Source: Thioalkalivibrio sp. XN279
Lineage (GTDB): Bacteria; Pseudomonadota; Gammaproteobacteria; Steroidobacterales; XN24
Assembly: GCF_011089885.1 (NCBI RefSeq)
Contig: NZ_JAANBD010000027.1
Coordinates: 434,001 to 498,000, forward strand
Length of the DNA: 64,000 nucleotides
Direction of reading: 5' to 3'
Positions 47,652-54,463 of the stretch are shown here, one piece after another. Both the position numbers and the translations under genes were made by a program. The stretch's first letter is position 1, and each line of letters starts with the position of its first letter. The notes below the pieces were generated by a model. The model saw only the letters and a list, made by a program, of their open reading frames with translations. It was not told where the DNA came from and searched no databases.

Positions 47652-48959
47652 TCAGGCGGCCTGCATCAGGCGCTCGATCTCCTCCGGGTCTTTGGGGGCG
47701 TCGGCGGACAGCACGTCCGGGCCGTCGGCAGTCACGAGCACGTCATCCTCGATACGGATCCCCGTGCCCCACCATTTCTTCGCTACGCCCTTGCTGCCGG
47801 GCGCGATGTACAGGCCCGGCTCGACGGTCAGCACCATGCCGGGCTCCAGCAGGCGCCAGGCCTCGCCCACCTTGTAATCGCCGACGTCATGCACGTCCAG
47901 GCCAAGCCAGTGGCCGGTGCGGTGCATGTAGAAGCGCCGGTACTCACCGTTCTTCACCAGCGTCGGCACGCGGCCCTTGAGCAGCCCGAGCTTCACCAGG
48001 CCGCGCGTCAGCACGCGCACCGCAGCGTCGTGCGGGTCGTCCCAGTGGTTGCCCGGCCGGACCTTGTCGATGGCGGCCAGCTGGGCCTCCAGCACGACCT
48101 CGTACAGCGCCCGCTGCTCGGGGCTGAAGCGGCCGGAGACCGGGAAGGTGCGCGTGATGTCGGAAGCATAGCTTTCATACTCGCAACCGGCGTCGATCAG
48201 CAGCAGCTCGCCTTCCTCGAGCTGGTCCTTGTTCTCCACGTAATGGAGGATGCAGCCGTTGGCGCCGCCGCCGACGATGGGCTGGTAGGACGTCGTGGCA
48301 TTGTGGCGGCGGAACTCGTGCAGGAACTCCGCCTCGATCTCGTATTCCCACTTCCCGGGCCGGCAGGCCTGCATGGCGCGCACGTGGGCTGAGGCGGCGA
48401 TCTGCGCCGCCTTGCGCATCACCGTGATCTCGCTGCGGCTCTTGAACAGCCGCATGTCGTGCAGCAGGTGATCGAGGGCGACGAACTCCGTTGGAGTCGT
48501 CACGCCCCGCTTGGCCGCTGCGCGCAGCTGGTTGACCCAGCCCAGCAGGCGCTGGTCGAAATCCGCGCTCAGGCCCATGGTGTAGTAGACGCGCTCGGTA
48601 TGCTCGAGCATGCCCGGCAGGATGTCGTCGATGTCGGAGATGGGGAACGCGTCGTCCGCGCCGAATTCGCGCACCGCGCCTTCCGGCCCCGCACGGTAGC
48701 CGTCCCAGGTCTCGCGTTCCGGATCCCGGTCGCGGCAGAACAGCACGTACTCGCCGTGGGGCCGGCCGGGCATCAGCACCGCCACGGACTCCGGCTCGGG
48801 AAAGTTGGTCAGGTAATGGAAATCGCTGTCCTGGCGGTAGGCGTACTCGGTGTCGCGATTGCGCACGCGGGTCGGCGCCGCGGGGAGTATGGCGATGCCC
48901 CCCTTGCCGATCATGCGCATCAGCTGCCGGCGCCGGCGGGCAAATTCCTTCTGGTTCAT
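47652..48959 (-). CDS. pepP: Xaa-Pro aminopeptidase
   Basis: A 435-residue dimanganese M24B peptidase that removes N-terminal residues preceding proline. The metal ligands are Asp in LLLIDAGCEYESYASDITRTFPV, His in FYMHRTGHWLGLDVHDVG, and Glu in VLTVEPGLYI and GIRIEDDVLVT. The N-terminal creatinase-like domain includes DSDFHYLTNFPEPESVAVLMPG. The start at 48959 (MNQKEFARRRRQLM) is the usual family start. It lies in the ygfB-pepP-ubiH-ubiI block. Confidence 0.96.
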   Translation of the reverse strand: MNQKEFARRRRQLMRMIGKGGIAILPAAPTRVRNRDTEYAYRQDSDFHYLTNFPEPESVAVLMPGRPHGEYVLFCRDRDPERETWDGYRAGPEGAVREFGADDAFPISDIDDILPGMLEHTERVYYTMGLSADFDQRLLGWVNQLRAAAKRGVTTPTEFVALDHLLHDMRLFKSRSEITVMRKAAQIAASAHVRAMQACRPGKWEYEIEAEFLHEFRRHNATTSYQPIVGGGANGCILHYVENKDQLEEGELLLIDAGCEYESYASDITRTFPVSGRFSPEQRALYEVVLEAQLAAIDKVRPGNHWDDPHDAAVRVLTRGLVKLGLLKGRVPTLVKNGEYRRFYMHRTGHWLGLDVHDVGDYKVGEAWRLLEPGMVLTVEPGLYIAPGSKGVAKKWWGTGIRIEDDVLVTADGPDVLSADAPKDPEEIERLMQAA

Positions 48960-49031
48960 CGGCGGAAATATCCTGCGTCTTTGGGAGTCGCCGACCATGA
49001 TAACCGGTGGCACGCCCGGCGGAGCGGGGCG

Positions 49032-49598
49032 CTAGTGGAGACTCGCGGCGGACTCGGCCTGGCGCGGCGCGCGACACTCGTCGAACACGATCTGCACGCC
49101 CACCCGGACGTATTCCACCAGCTCTGCGTAGGCGCTCTCGCCAACCTCCTCCGCTTCCTCCTCCGCCACTCCGGCGCGGCCGATTTCGGCAAAGTCGGCG
49201 AGGATTTCGCGCAGTTCGTCCGGCAGCTCCTCCATCGGGCGCAGGCCCCGCATCGCCAGGCCGTAGAGGAAGGCATTGCACCAGGCTGCGAGCGCCGCGG
49301 CGCGATCATCCAGGAGGGCGTCGTCGTCGGGCAGGAGGAGTGCGAAACCCATCTGGTCGCCCGCGAGCGCCGCGACGGTGGACTGGTGGAGCGTTTCCAG
49401 CAGCGCGCGCGCATCCCCGGCAGCGCCGAAGCTGTACTCCTCGACGTCGGCCAGGGTGTTGTGGATCCAGGCTTCCGGCACGTCCTCGGCGCCGGCACAC
49501 AGCAGCCCGCAGAGCGTGCCGTGGGCTTCCGCAGCCATGCTCCCGGAGGCCGAATCACCCAGCGCCGCCTGTAGCTCGCCATAGTAAGGCATGGTCAT
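49032..49598 (-). CDS. ygfB: UPF0149 family protein YgfB
   Basis: A 188-residue all-helical UPF0149 protein. The conserved AAEAHGTLCGLLCAGAE near residue 22 and WCNAFLYGLAMRG near residue 105 are diagnostic. The acidic AEEEAEEVGESAYAELVEYVRVGVQIVFDE stretch forms the C-terminal helices. In P. aeruginosa YgfB modulates antibiotic resistance genes through AlpA; whether that holds here is unknown. It heads the minus-strand pepP-ubiH block. Confidence 0.93.
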   Translation of the reverse strand: MTMPYYGELQAALGDSASGSMAAEAHGTLCGLLCAGAEDVPEAWIHNTLADVEEYSFGAAGDARALLETLHQSTVAALAGDQMGFALLLPDDDALLDDRAAALAAWCNAFLYGLAMRGLRPMEELPDELREILADFAEIGRAGVAEEEAEEVGESAYAELVEYVRVGVQIVFDECRAPRQAESAASLH

Positions 49599-49728
49599 CG
49601 TTCGCTCGCCTCGCGCGGGCGGCCGCGCCAGCTGCGGCCCTCGCCGCGATGCTACCACCGCGGGGACCGGCGCCGCATGGCGCCAGGGCTGATTGACCGT
49701 CCCCGGGGGCCTAACTATAGTTGCGGCC

Positions 49729-49959
49729 ATGGACGAAGGCAGCGCCCAGGCAGTGGACATCGAACTCAAGCGCCTCGAGCACCGACTCGAGGAGCTGGTG
49801 GCGGTATGCCGCCAGTTGAAGGAGGAGAATCGGTCGCTGCGCCAGCGGCAGGAGAACCTCATGCTGGAGCGCGCCTCGCTGATGCAGAAGAACGAGCAGG
49901 TGCGGACGCGCGTGGAAGCGATGATCGGCCGGCTCAAGGCCATGGAGCACGGCTCGTGA
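49729..49959 (+). CDS. TIGR02449-type small coiled-coil protein
   Basis: A 76-residue coiled coil with heptads such as LKRLEHRLEELVAVCRQLKEE and QENLMLERASLMQKNEQVRTRVEAMIGRLKAM. It matches the short TIGR02449 family found next to zapA in many gammaproteobacteria. Its stop overlaps the GTG start of zapA, so the two are co-translated. A cell-division role like that of ZapB is plausible from position but unproven. A candidate -10 (TATAGT at 49716-49721) lies just upstream. Confidence 0.8.
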   Translation: MDEGSAQAVDIELKRLEHRLEELVAVCRQLKEENRSLRQRQENLMLERASLMQKNEQVRTRVEAMIGRLKAMEHGS

Positions 49960-50270
49960 GCGGCGACACCGCACGCGTGTCGGTGCGCATCCTGGAAAAG
50001 GAATACCAGTTCGCCTGCGCCACCGATGAGCAGAACGACCTGCTGCGGTCGGCGGAGTACCTCAACGCCCGCATGAAACAGATCCGTGACGCCGGCAGCG
50101 TGGTCGGTACCGACCGGATCGCGGTCATGGCCGCGCTCAACCTCGCCAACGACCTCCTCAAGGGGCGCAACCGGGACCAGTCTCACGAGACGCGTGTCGG
50201 GGTGCGGCTCAAGACGCTGCGCGAGCGCGTCGAGGCGGCGCTCGAGGATGGCAAGCAGTTGGAACTGTAA
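49956..50270 (+). CDS. zapA: Cell division protein ZapA
   Basis: A 104-residue FtsZ-associated protein. It starts VSVRILEKEYQFACATDEQNDLLRSAEYLN, the N-terminal globular domain, and continues into the dimer coiled coil (TDRIAVMAALNLANDLLKGR). The GTG start overlaps the TGA of the preceding gene (GTGA at 49956-49959). ZapA bundles FtsZ filaments at mid-cell. The 6S RNA gene follows immediately downstream, as in E. coli. Confidence 0.95.
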   Translation: MSGDTARVSVRILEKEYQFACATDEQNDLLRSAEYLNARMKQIRDAGSVVGTDRIAVMAALNLANDLLKGRNRDQSHETRVGVRLKTLRERVEAALEDGKQLEL

Positions 50271-50286
50271 CTGCCCGCGGCGAGTC

Positions 50287-50292
50287 TATAAG
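50287..50292 (+). promoter_or_regulatory. Candidate -10 element of the 6S RNA promoter
   Basis: TATAAG lies a few bases upstream of the expected 6S 5' end, inside the 26-base gap after zapA. No good -35 hexamer is at the usual distance, and read-through from zapA is also possible. Confidence 0.4.
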
Positions 50293-50296
50293 TCTT

Positions 50297-50483
50297 GGCG
50301 CCTCCTGCGGTGTTCGATATGGGCCGGGTTCCTCTCGACCCTAATTAACCACCCAGGGGCCGGGACCAGTCGATGCCAGTGCGCAAGCCCGCTGCAAGCG
50401 GAAAGCCTTAGGCGCGATTGCCGGCCCCACCTATTGCTCTGGTTCGAGAGCAATGGTTCGTAACGGCACAGGCGGGAGGCGCC
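50297..50483 (+). ncRNA. ssrS: 6S RNA
   Basis: A 187-base RNA gene between zapA and the 5-formyl-THF cyclo-ligase, the position of ssrS in E. coli. The terminal stem is exact: GGCGCCTCC at 50297-50305 pairs with GGAGGCGCC at 50475-50483. The conserved central-bubble side GGCCGGGACCAGTCGATGCC and the AAGCCTTAGG segment near the middle are present. It should sequester sigma70 RNA polymerase in stationary phase. The 3' arm extends into the space before the cyclo-ligase reading frame. Confidence 0.93.
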
Positions 50484-50518
50484 ACCCTATTCTCTCCAGC
50501 AACCCCCCAGTCGACGCC

Positions 50519-51082
50519 TTGCCGGCCCTGCGCCGGGAGATGCGCCTGCGGCGCCGGGCGCTGAGCGGCAGCCGGCGCACGCTGGCTACGCGCGCGATCA
50601 TCGCGCGCATCCGGCGCCTGCCCGCCTTCCATGCCGCGCGCCGCATCGCCCTGTTCTGGCCCGCGGATGGCGAACCCGACCTGAGAGCGCTGGCGGCACA
50701 TGCATGGGGGCGCGGGAAGCGCCTTTACCTGCCGGTGGTCGGCCATGCGGGCGCCATGCGCTTTGCGCCGTGGAGCAGCCAAGGCCGGCTGCGCCGCAAC
50801 AGCTTCGGCATCCCCGAGCCGGTCGGCCGGCGCAAAGTCGGCGTTGCCGGGCTCGACCTGGTCATCATTCCGCTGGTGGCGTTCGATGCGCACTGCAACC
50901 GGCTCGGCATGGGCGGCGGTTACTATGATCGCGCGCTGCAGCGCCGCTGGCGCCGCCCCGTACTCATCGGGGCCGCCTTCGCCCTGCAACAGGTCGGCAC
51001 ACTGCCGCAACAACCCTGGGACGTACCGTTGCACCTCGTGGTCACTGAACGAGGTCTGCACAAGAGAGGAACACGAGCATGA
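50519..51082 (+). CDS. ygfA: 5-formyltetrahydrofolate cyclo-ligase
   Basis: A 187-residue enzyme converting 5-formyl-THF to 5,10-methenyl-THF with ATP. The substrate-binding motif is LVVTE at the end, and the active-site loop is FDAHCNRLGMGGGYYDRALQ near residue 130. The N-terminal LRREMRLRRRALSGSRR matches family starts. I chose the TTG at 50519; an ATG at 50453 would start inside the 6S RNA 3' arm and adds 22 atypical residues. The stop overlaps the EVE gene in ATGA. Confidence 0.88.
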   Translation: MPALRREMRLRRRALSGSRRTLATRAIIARIRRLPAFHAARRIALFWPADGEPDLRALAAHAWGRGKRLYLPVVGHAGAMRFAPWSSQGRLRRNSFGIPEPVGRRKVGVAGLDLVIIPLVAFDAHCNRLGMGGGYYDRALQRRWRRPVLIGAAFALQQVGTLPQQPWDVPLHLVVTERGLHKRGTRA

Positions 51083-51552
51083 ATTACTGGCTGATGAAGT
51101 CGGAACCGGAGGCGTTCTCCATCGACGACCTGGCGCGGGCGCCGCAGAAGACGACCTGCTGGGATGGCGTACGCAATTACCAGGCGCGCAACATGCTCCG
51201 CGACCAGATGAAAAAAGGCGACCTCGCCTTTTTCTATCACTCGAACTGCGAGGTGCCGGGCATCGCCGGCATCGTCGAAATCGTGCGCGAGGGCTATCCC
51301 GACCACACGGCATTCGATCCCGAAGACCACCACTTCGATGCCAAGAGCGATCCGGAAAATCCACGCTGGTTCATGGTCGACGTGAAGCTAAAGAAGAAGT
51401 TCTCACGCGTCGTAAGTCTGCGCGAACTGAAGTCTTGCGCCGACAAGTCACTGTCCGGGTTCCAGTTGCTTGCCAAGGGCAACCGCTTGTCGGTGATGCC
51501 GGTGACTGCGCTGCAATGGAAATTCATCGAATCGCTTTCGCAAGGCAAATAG
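51079..51552 (+). CDS. EVE domain-containing protein
   Basis: A 157-residue EVE (PUA-like) domain protein. Signature regions are YWLMKSEPEAFSIDDLA, WDGVRNYQARNMLRDQMKKGDLAFFYHSN and RWFMVDVKLKKKFSRVV. EVE domains read modified bases such as methylcytosine in DNA or RNA, but the role of this conserved stand-alone form is not settled. It overlaps the ygfA stop by 4 bases and forms part of the zapA-ssrS-ygfA neighbourhood. Confidence 0.95.
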   Translation: MNYWLMKSEPEAFSIDDLARAPQKTTCWDGVRNYQARNMLRDQMKKGDLAFFYHSNCEVPGIAGIVEIVREGYPDHTAFDPEDHHFDAKSDPENPRWFMVDVKLKKKFSRVVSLRELKSCADKSLSGFQLLAKGNRLSVMPVTALQWKFIESLSQGK

Positions 51553-51660
51553 CTGGCGAAATCGATATCCTCAAGACTCTTTACACGACACGGCGGGTTG
51601 TCGCGGGCGCGACCGCGCCGCGGCACTCGAGATGCCGGACGAAAGAATGCGTTGATATGT

Positions 51661-51689
51661 TTGCTGGAAGTTTCGCGTTGTTGTATATA
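51661..51689 (+). promoter_or_regulatory. Sigma70-type promoter for the lysine-rich repeat protein
   Basis: TTGCTG at 51661-51666 and TATATA at 51684-51689 are 17 bases apart. The stretch is AT-rich relative to surroundings and lies 33 bases before the ATG at 51722. The rest of 51553-51660 holds nothing recognisable. Confidence 0.6.
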
Positions 51690-51721
51690 CAGCAGCGCGA
51701 ACCCACTACACGGAGATGATC

Positions 51722-52051
51722 ATGGCTGCTGCATCAAAGAAGAAGGCTGCCAGCAAGAAGAAACCGGCTTCTCGCAAGAAGGCAGTTGCGAAGAAGAAGC
51801 CGGTTGCTCGCAAGAAGGCGGTCGCGAAGAAGCCTGCTGCGAAGAAGAAGGCGGTAGCAAAGAAGAAGCCTGCGGCGAAGAAGAAGCCGGCTGCCAAGAA
51901 GAAGCCTGCGGCGAAGAAGAAGCCTGCGGCGAAGAAGAAGCCTGCGGCGAAGAAGAAGCCTGCGGCGAAGAAGAAGCCCGCTGCCAAGAAGAAGCCGGCT
52001 ACGAAGAAGAAAGTAGCCTCGAAGAAGAAGGTGGCTTCCAAGAAGAAGTAG
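51722..52051 (+). CDS. Histone H1-like lysine/alanine-rich repeat protein
   Basis: A 109-residue protein made almost only of Lys, Ala, Pro, Ser and Val in KKPAAK-type repeats. It resembles the C-terminal tails of histone H1, bacterial AlgP and Hc1-like DNA-binding proteins. It should bind DNA non-specifically and be disordered. I chose the ATG at 51722 because GGAG at 51712-51715 then has a proper six-base spacing; the ATG at 51716 abuts it. Short perfect tandem repeats suggest length variation between strains. No globular domain is seen. Confidence 0.85.
   Translation: MAAASKKKAASKKKPASRKKAVAKKKPVARKKAVAKKPAAKKKAVAKKKPAAKKKPAAKKKPAAKKKPAAKKKPAAKKKPAAKKKPAAKKKPATKKKVASKKKVASKKK
51896..51967 (+). 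repeat. Four identical 18-base tandem repeats within the lysine-rich gene
   Basis: The unit AAGAAGAAGCCTGCGGCG (KKKPAA) occurs four times with no mismatch, followed by degenerate copies to about 52020. Identical units of this size can slip during replication, changing protein length in steps of six residues while keeping the frame. Confidence 0.9.
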
Positions 52052-52066
52052 GCGTATCCGTCTCGC

Positions 52067-52088
52067 GGCCCCGGCTGTTTCCGGGGCC
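52067..52088 (+). terminator. GC-rich hairpin after the lysine-rich gene
   Basis: GGCCCCGG pairs with CCGGGGCC around a six-base loop, 15 bases after the stop codon. There is no T tract, so it is a stabiliser or part of a bipartite terminator with the next hairpin. Confidence 0.5.
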
Positions 52089-52100
52089 ATAGCGAAATTC

Positions 52101-52142
52101 GAGGGCCGGGTCCGCGCTAAGCGGCTCGGCCCTCGCTTTATT
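52101..52142 (+). terminator. Probable intrinsic terminator before rpiA
   Basis: Stem GAGGGCCG / CGGCCCTC (52101-52108 and 52127-52134) followed by the T-rich GCTTTATT. It separates the lysine-rich protein gene from rpiA, which starts at 52175. Confidence 0.6.
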
Positions 52143-52174
52143 CGGCACCTGATAACTGGAGGCAAGACGAAACC

Positions 52175-52834
52175 ATGGACCAGGACAGCAAGAAAACCGC
52201 AGTGGGCCGCGCCGCAGCGGCCGAGGTGCCGGACGGATGCCGGCTGGGTGTCGGCACGGGATCGACCGTCAACCGCTTCATCGATGCGCTGGCAGAGCGC
52301 GGCGTGGCGCTGGCCTGCGTCGTATCGAGCTCCGAGGCCACCACGACCCGTCTGCAGGGACACGGGATCGCCGTCAGCGATTTGAACAGCACCGGCGACC
52401 TGGATCTCTACATCGACGGCGCTGACGAGATCGACGGCGCCGGCCACATGATCAAGGGCGGGGGCGGCGCCCTGACGCGCGAGAAAATCGTCGCGGCCGC
52501 CTCACGACGCTTCATCTGCATCGTCGACGACAGCAAGGTCGTGCGGGTGCTCGGCGATTTCCCCTTGCCGGTGGAGGTCATCCCGATGGCGCGCTCCTAC
52601 GTTGCGCGCCAGATGGTCAAGCTCGGCGGCCTGCCCGAATACCGCGAGGGATTCGTCACCGACAACGGCAACGTGATCCTCGACGTGCGCCACCTCGATA
52701 TCGTCGACCCGGTGCGACTGGAAGACCGTATCAACAGCATCCCCGGGGTGGTCACCGTCGGCATCTTCGGACACCAGAAAGCCCACCTTACGCTGGCCGC
52801 GACCGACGACGGCGTGCGCCGCATCGAATACTGA
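52175..52834 (+). CDS. rpiA: Ribose-5-phosphate isomerase A
   Basis: A 219-residue enzyme interconverting ribose 5-phosphate and ribulose 5-phosphate. The phosphate loop is [14 protein letters not shown] near residue 23, the catalytic aspartate region is [27 protein letters not shown], and PVEVIPMA is conserved. It ends with [15 protein letters not shown], a typical closing strand. GGAGG lies before the ATG. A strong terminator follows the stop codon. It complements rpe at 57925 in the pentose phosphate pathway. Confidence 0.97.
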   Translation: MDQDSKKTAVGRAAAAEVPDGCRLGVGTGSTVNRFIDALAERGVALACVVSSSEATTTRLQGHGIAVSDLNSTGDLDLYIDGADEIDGAGHMIKGGGGALTREKIVAAASRRFICIVDDSKVVRVLGDFPLPVEVIPMARSYVARQMVKLGGLPEYREGFVTDNGNVILDVRHLDIVDPVRLEDRINSIPGVVTVGIFGHQKAHLTLAATDDGVRRIEY

Positions 52835-52837
52835 GCC

Positions 52838-52872
52838 AAAAAAAAACGGGGCCCCTTGCGGGGCCCCGTTTT
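52838..52872 (+). terminator. Intrinsic terminator after rpiA (copy 1 of a duplicated terminator)
   Basis: Ten-base arms ACGGGGCCCC and GGGGCCCCGT with a TTGC loop, A tract before and TTTT after, so it can work on both strands. It lies four bases from the rpiA stop. The same stem, loop and flank recur at 53013-53045. Confidence 0.9.
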
Positions 52873-52878
52873 CTCGTT

Positions 52879-53010
52879 TGGCTGGGGGACCAGGATTGAC
52901 TCGGGCCTGCGGCCCTCGCCCTGCGGGCGGCGTCGCTTCGCTCCACCGTCTGGTCGCCGCGCTGACGCGCAGCTCCCGATCGAACCTGAGGTTCTAATCC
53001 TGCTCCCCCA
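52879..53010 (-). repeat. Palindromic element with tRNA-Gln-like ends
   Basis: A 132-base stretch between two terminator copies. On the minus strand it opens with the acceptor sequence TGGGGGA and closes with AATCCTGGTCCCCCAGCCA, identical to the 3' end of the neighbouring tRNA-Gln including CCA. The two ends are near-perfect inverted copies of each other over 15 bases. The interior is not a tRNA but a row of small palindromes, for example GGGCCTGCGGCCC and GAACCTCAGGTTC. It is either a tRNA relic filled by inserted DNA or a short mobile repeat. Confidence 0.65.
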
Positions 53011-53012
53011 AC

Positions 53013-53045
53013 GAAAAAACGGGGCCCCTTGCGGGGCCCCGTTTT
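53013..53045 (-). terminator. Intrinsic terminator of the tRNA-Gln/rplM-rpsI unit (copy 2)
   Basis: On the minus strand, seven bases after the tRNA 3' end, stem ACGGGGCCCC / GGGGCCCCGT with a GCAA loop is followed by TTTTTT. It is a classical terminator and duplicates the one after rpiA. Confidence 0.9.
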
Positions 53046-53051
53046 CTCGTT

Positions 53052-53125
53052 TGGCTGGGGGACCAGGATTCGAACCTGGGTTGACGGAGTCAGAGTCCGT
53101 AGTCCTACCGCTAGACGATCCCCCA
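53052..53125 (-). tRNA. tRNA-Gln (anticodon CUG)
   Basis: On the minus strand a 74-base cloverleaf begins TGGGGGATCGTCTAGCGGTA and ends in an encoded GCCA. The anticodon stem ACGGA/TCCGT flanks the loop CTCTGAC, so the anticodon is CUG, reading CAG. The T arm CAGGTTCGAATCCTG is standard. It lies only 23 bases after rpsI and seven bases before a terminator, so it is probably processed from the rplM-rpsI transcript. Confidence 0.95.
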
Positions 53126-53148
53126 ATTCGGGAAGCGCGTTGCTCTGC

Positions 53149-53541
53149 TCAGCGCTTCGAGTACTGGGTGGCGCGACGCGCCTTGCGCAGGCCGACCTTC
53201 TTGCGCTCCACCTCGCGCGCATCGCGGGTGACGAACCCGGCCTGGCGCAGCGACGTCTTCAGCGACGGGTCGTAGTCTACCAGCGCCCGCGTCAGGCCAT
53301 GGCGGATGGCGCCGGCCTGGCCGGTGGTGCCGCCGCCGTGCACGGTCACTTCCACGTCGAAGCGATCGTCCATGCGGGTCAGCTCGAGCGGCTGGCGCAC
53401 GATCATGCGTGCCGTCTTGCGCCCGAAGAACTCGTCAAGCGGCTTGCTGTTGACCGTGATAGTGCCCTTGCCGGGGCGGATGTACACCCGCGCCGTGGAG
53501 GTCTTGCGACGGCCGGTGCCGTAATTCATGTCGATGCTCAT
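53149..53541 (-). CDS. rpsI: 30S ribosomal protein S9
   Basis: A 130-residue ribosomal protein of the small subunit. [21 protein letters not shown] opens the fold and the C-terminus ends [12 protein letters not shown], the basic tail that reaches the P-site tRNA. The [19 protein letters not shown] signature is present. The start at 53541 adds four residues to the alternative ATG at 53529. It follows rplM by 17 bases. Confidence 0.97.
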   Translation of the reverse strand: MSIDMNYGTGRRKTSTARVYIRPGKGTITVNSKPLDEFFGRKTARMIVRQPLELTRMDDRFDVEVTVHGGGTTGQAGAIRHGLTRALVDYDPSLKTSLRQAGFVTRDAREVERKKVGLRKARRATQYSKR

Positions 53542-53558
53542 ATCTTTACCTGGCGAGC

Positions 53559-53987
53559 TCAGATCTCCAGCGCCTGGGGCTGCTGGGCCTGATGGGTGTG
53601 TTCCGCACCGGCGAAGATGCGCAGCTTCTTCAGCATCTGTCGACCGAGCGAGTTCTTCGGCAGCATGCCCTTCACGGCTTCCTCGAGCACCTGCTCAGGG
53701 GCGCGCTGCAGGCGCTTGTCCAGCGTCTCGGACTTCATGTGGCCGATGTAGCCGGTGTGGTGGTAGTACACCTTGTCCGACATCTTCTTGCCGGTGACGC
53801 GCACCTTGTCGGCATTGATGACCACGATGTAATCGCCGGTGTCGACGTGCGGCGTGAACTCCGGCTTGTGCTTGCCGCGCAGGCGGCGCGCCAGCTCAGT
53901 GGCCAGCCGGCCCAGCGTCTTGCCCGAGGCGTCCACCACGAACCAGTCGCGGCGCACGGTTTCCGGCTTGGCGGAAAAAGTCTTCAT
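53559..53987 (-). CDS. rplM: 50S ribosomal protein L13
   Basis: A 142-residue large-subunit protein. Motifs [28 protein letters not shown] and [16 protein letters not shown] are typical, as is [19 protein letters not shown]. The start at 53987 gives [15 protein letters not shown], the usual N-terminus; the frame extending to 54296 is shadow. It is the first gene of the rplM-rpsI operon and has a clear promoter upstream. Confidence 0.97.
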   Translation of the reverse strand: MKTFSAKPETVRRDWFVVDASGKTLGRLATELARRLRGKHKPEFTPHVDTGDYIVVINADKVRVTGKKMSDKVYYHHTGYIGHMKSETLDKRLQRAPEQVLEEAVKGMLPKNSLGRQMLKKLRIFAGAEHTHQAQQPQALEI

Positions 53988-54030
53988 GTCCCAGCTCCAA
54001 AAAGGATGAGCGGCAGGCGAAAAGCAGGGA

Positions 54031-54059
54031 AATATAATCCACGACCCCTTGCCATGCAA
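54031..54059 (-). promoter_or_regulatory. Sigma70 promoter of rplM-rpsI
   Basis: On the minus strand TTGCAT (54054-54059) and TATATT (54031-54036) are 17 bases apart, 44 bases upstream of the rplM ATG. The region is AT-rich against the background. Confidence 0.75.
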
Positions 54060-54093
54060 GGGCCTGGACCTCTCGCCCGGCCTGTCCTGCGGT

Positions 54094-54115
54094 AAAAACC
54101 CATACAAAACATGGG
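54094..54115 (-). terminator. Intrinsic terminator after the ferredoxin gene
   Basis: On the minus strand a short stem CCCAT/ATGGG with a seven-base loop is followed by TTTTT. It lies nine bases after the ferredoxin stop codon and separates it from the rplM promoter. Confidence 0.7.
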
Positions 54116-54124
54116 TCGACGGCT

Positions 54125-54460
54125 TCAGTCTCCCTCGCCCGGAGGCTCCGCAGGCAGCATGAGGCGCTGCACCACGCGACCGTGGACCAGGTGCTCCTGG
54201 ATGATCTCCTCCAGGTCCTCCTGGTCGACGTAGGTGTACCAGACGCCTTCCGGGTAGACCACCGCCACCGGGCCCTCTGCGCAACGGTCGAGGCAACCCG
54301 CGTTATTGACGCGCACTTTGCCGGGTCCCGCCAGCCCCAACTCCTTCACCCTGGCCTTGGTCCAGGCCCGCGCCGGCTCGGCGCCCGCCTCCTGGCAGCA
54401 TGGCCGGCCGTCCTCGCGCCGGTTGGTGCAGAAAAACAGGTGGTGGCGGTACCAGGCCAT
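54125..54460 (-). CDS. 2Fe-2S thioredoxin-like ferredoxin
   Basis: A 111-residue ferredoxin of the thioredoxin-like type. The cluster cysteines are in [14 protein letters not shown] and [21 protein letters not shown], the expected C-x10-12-C ... C-x3-C arrangement. It is a soluble one-electron carrier whose partner is unknown. It lies three bases from the DUF481 gene stop on the same strand, so the two are co-transcribed. Confidence 0.9.
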   Translation of the reverse strand: MAWYRHHLFFCTNRREDGRPCCQEAGAEPARAWTKARVKELGLAGPGKVRVNNAGCLDRCAEGPVAVVYPEGVWYTYVDQEDLEEIIQEHLVHGRVVQRLMLPAEPPGEGD

Positions 54461-54463
54461 GAC

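Noticed and set aside
51896-51967. CRISPR-like array
   Set aside because: The units are contiguous with no spacers and lie inside a coding sequence.
51598-52092. Acidic repeat frame (KEEACGEEEAG) and Phe/Ala repeat frame over the lysine-rich gene
   Set aside because: Both are other-frame readings of the same 18-base repeats; only the KKPAA frame has a ribosome-binding site and promoter.
52879-53010. Second functional tRNA-Gln
   Set aside because: Only the acceptor ends are kept; there is no anticodon arm, and the length is 132 rather than about 75 bases.
52788-53275. Open frames over the tRNA-Gln region, giving peptides like GGPGFEPGLTESESVVLPLDDPP
   Set aside because: This is the well-known false translation of a tRNA T arm and anticodon arm, not a protein.
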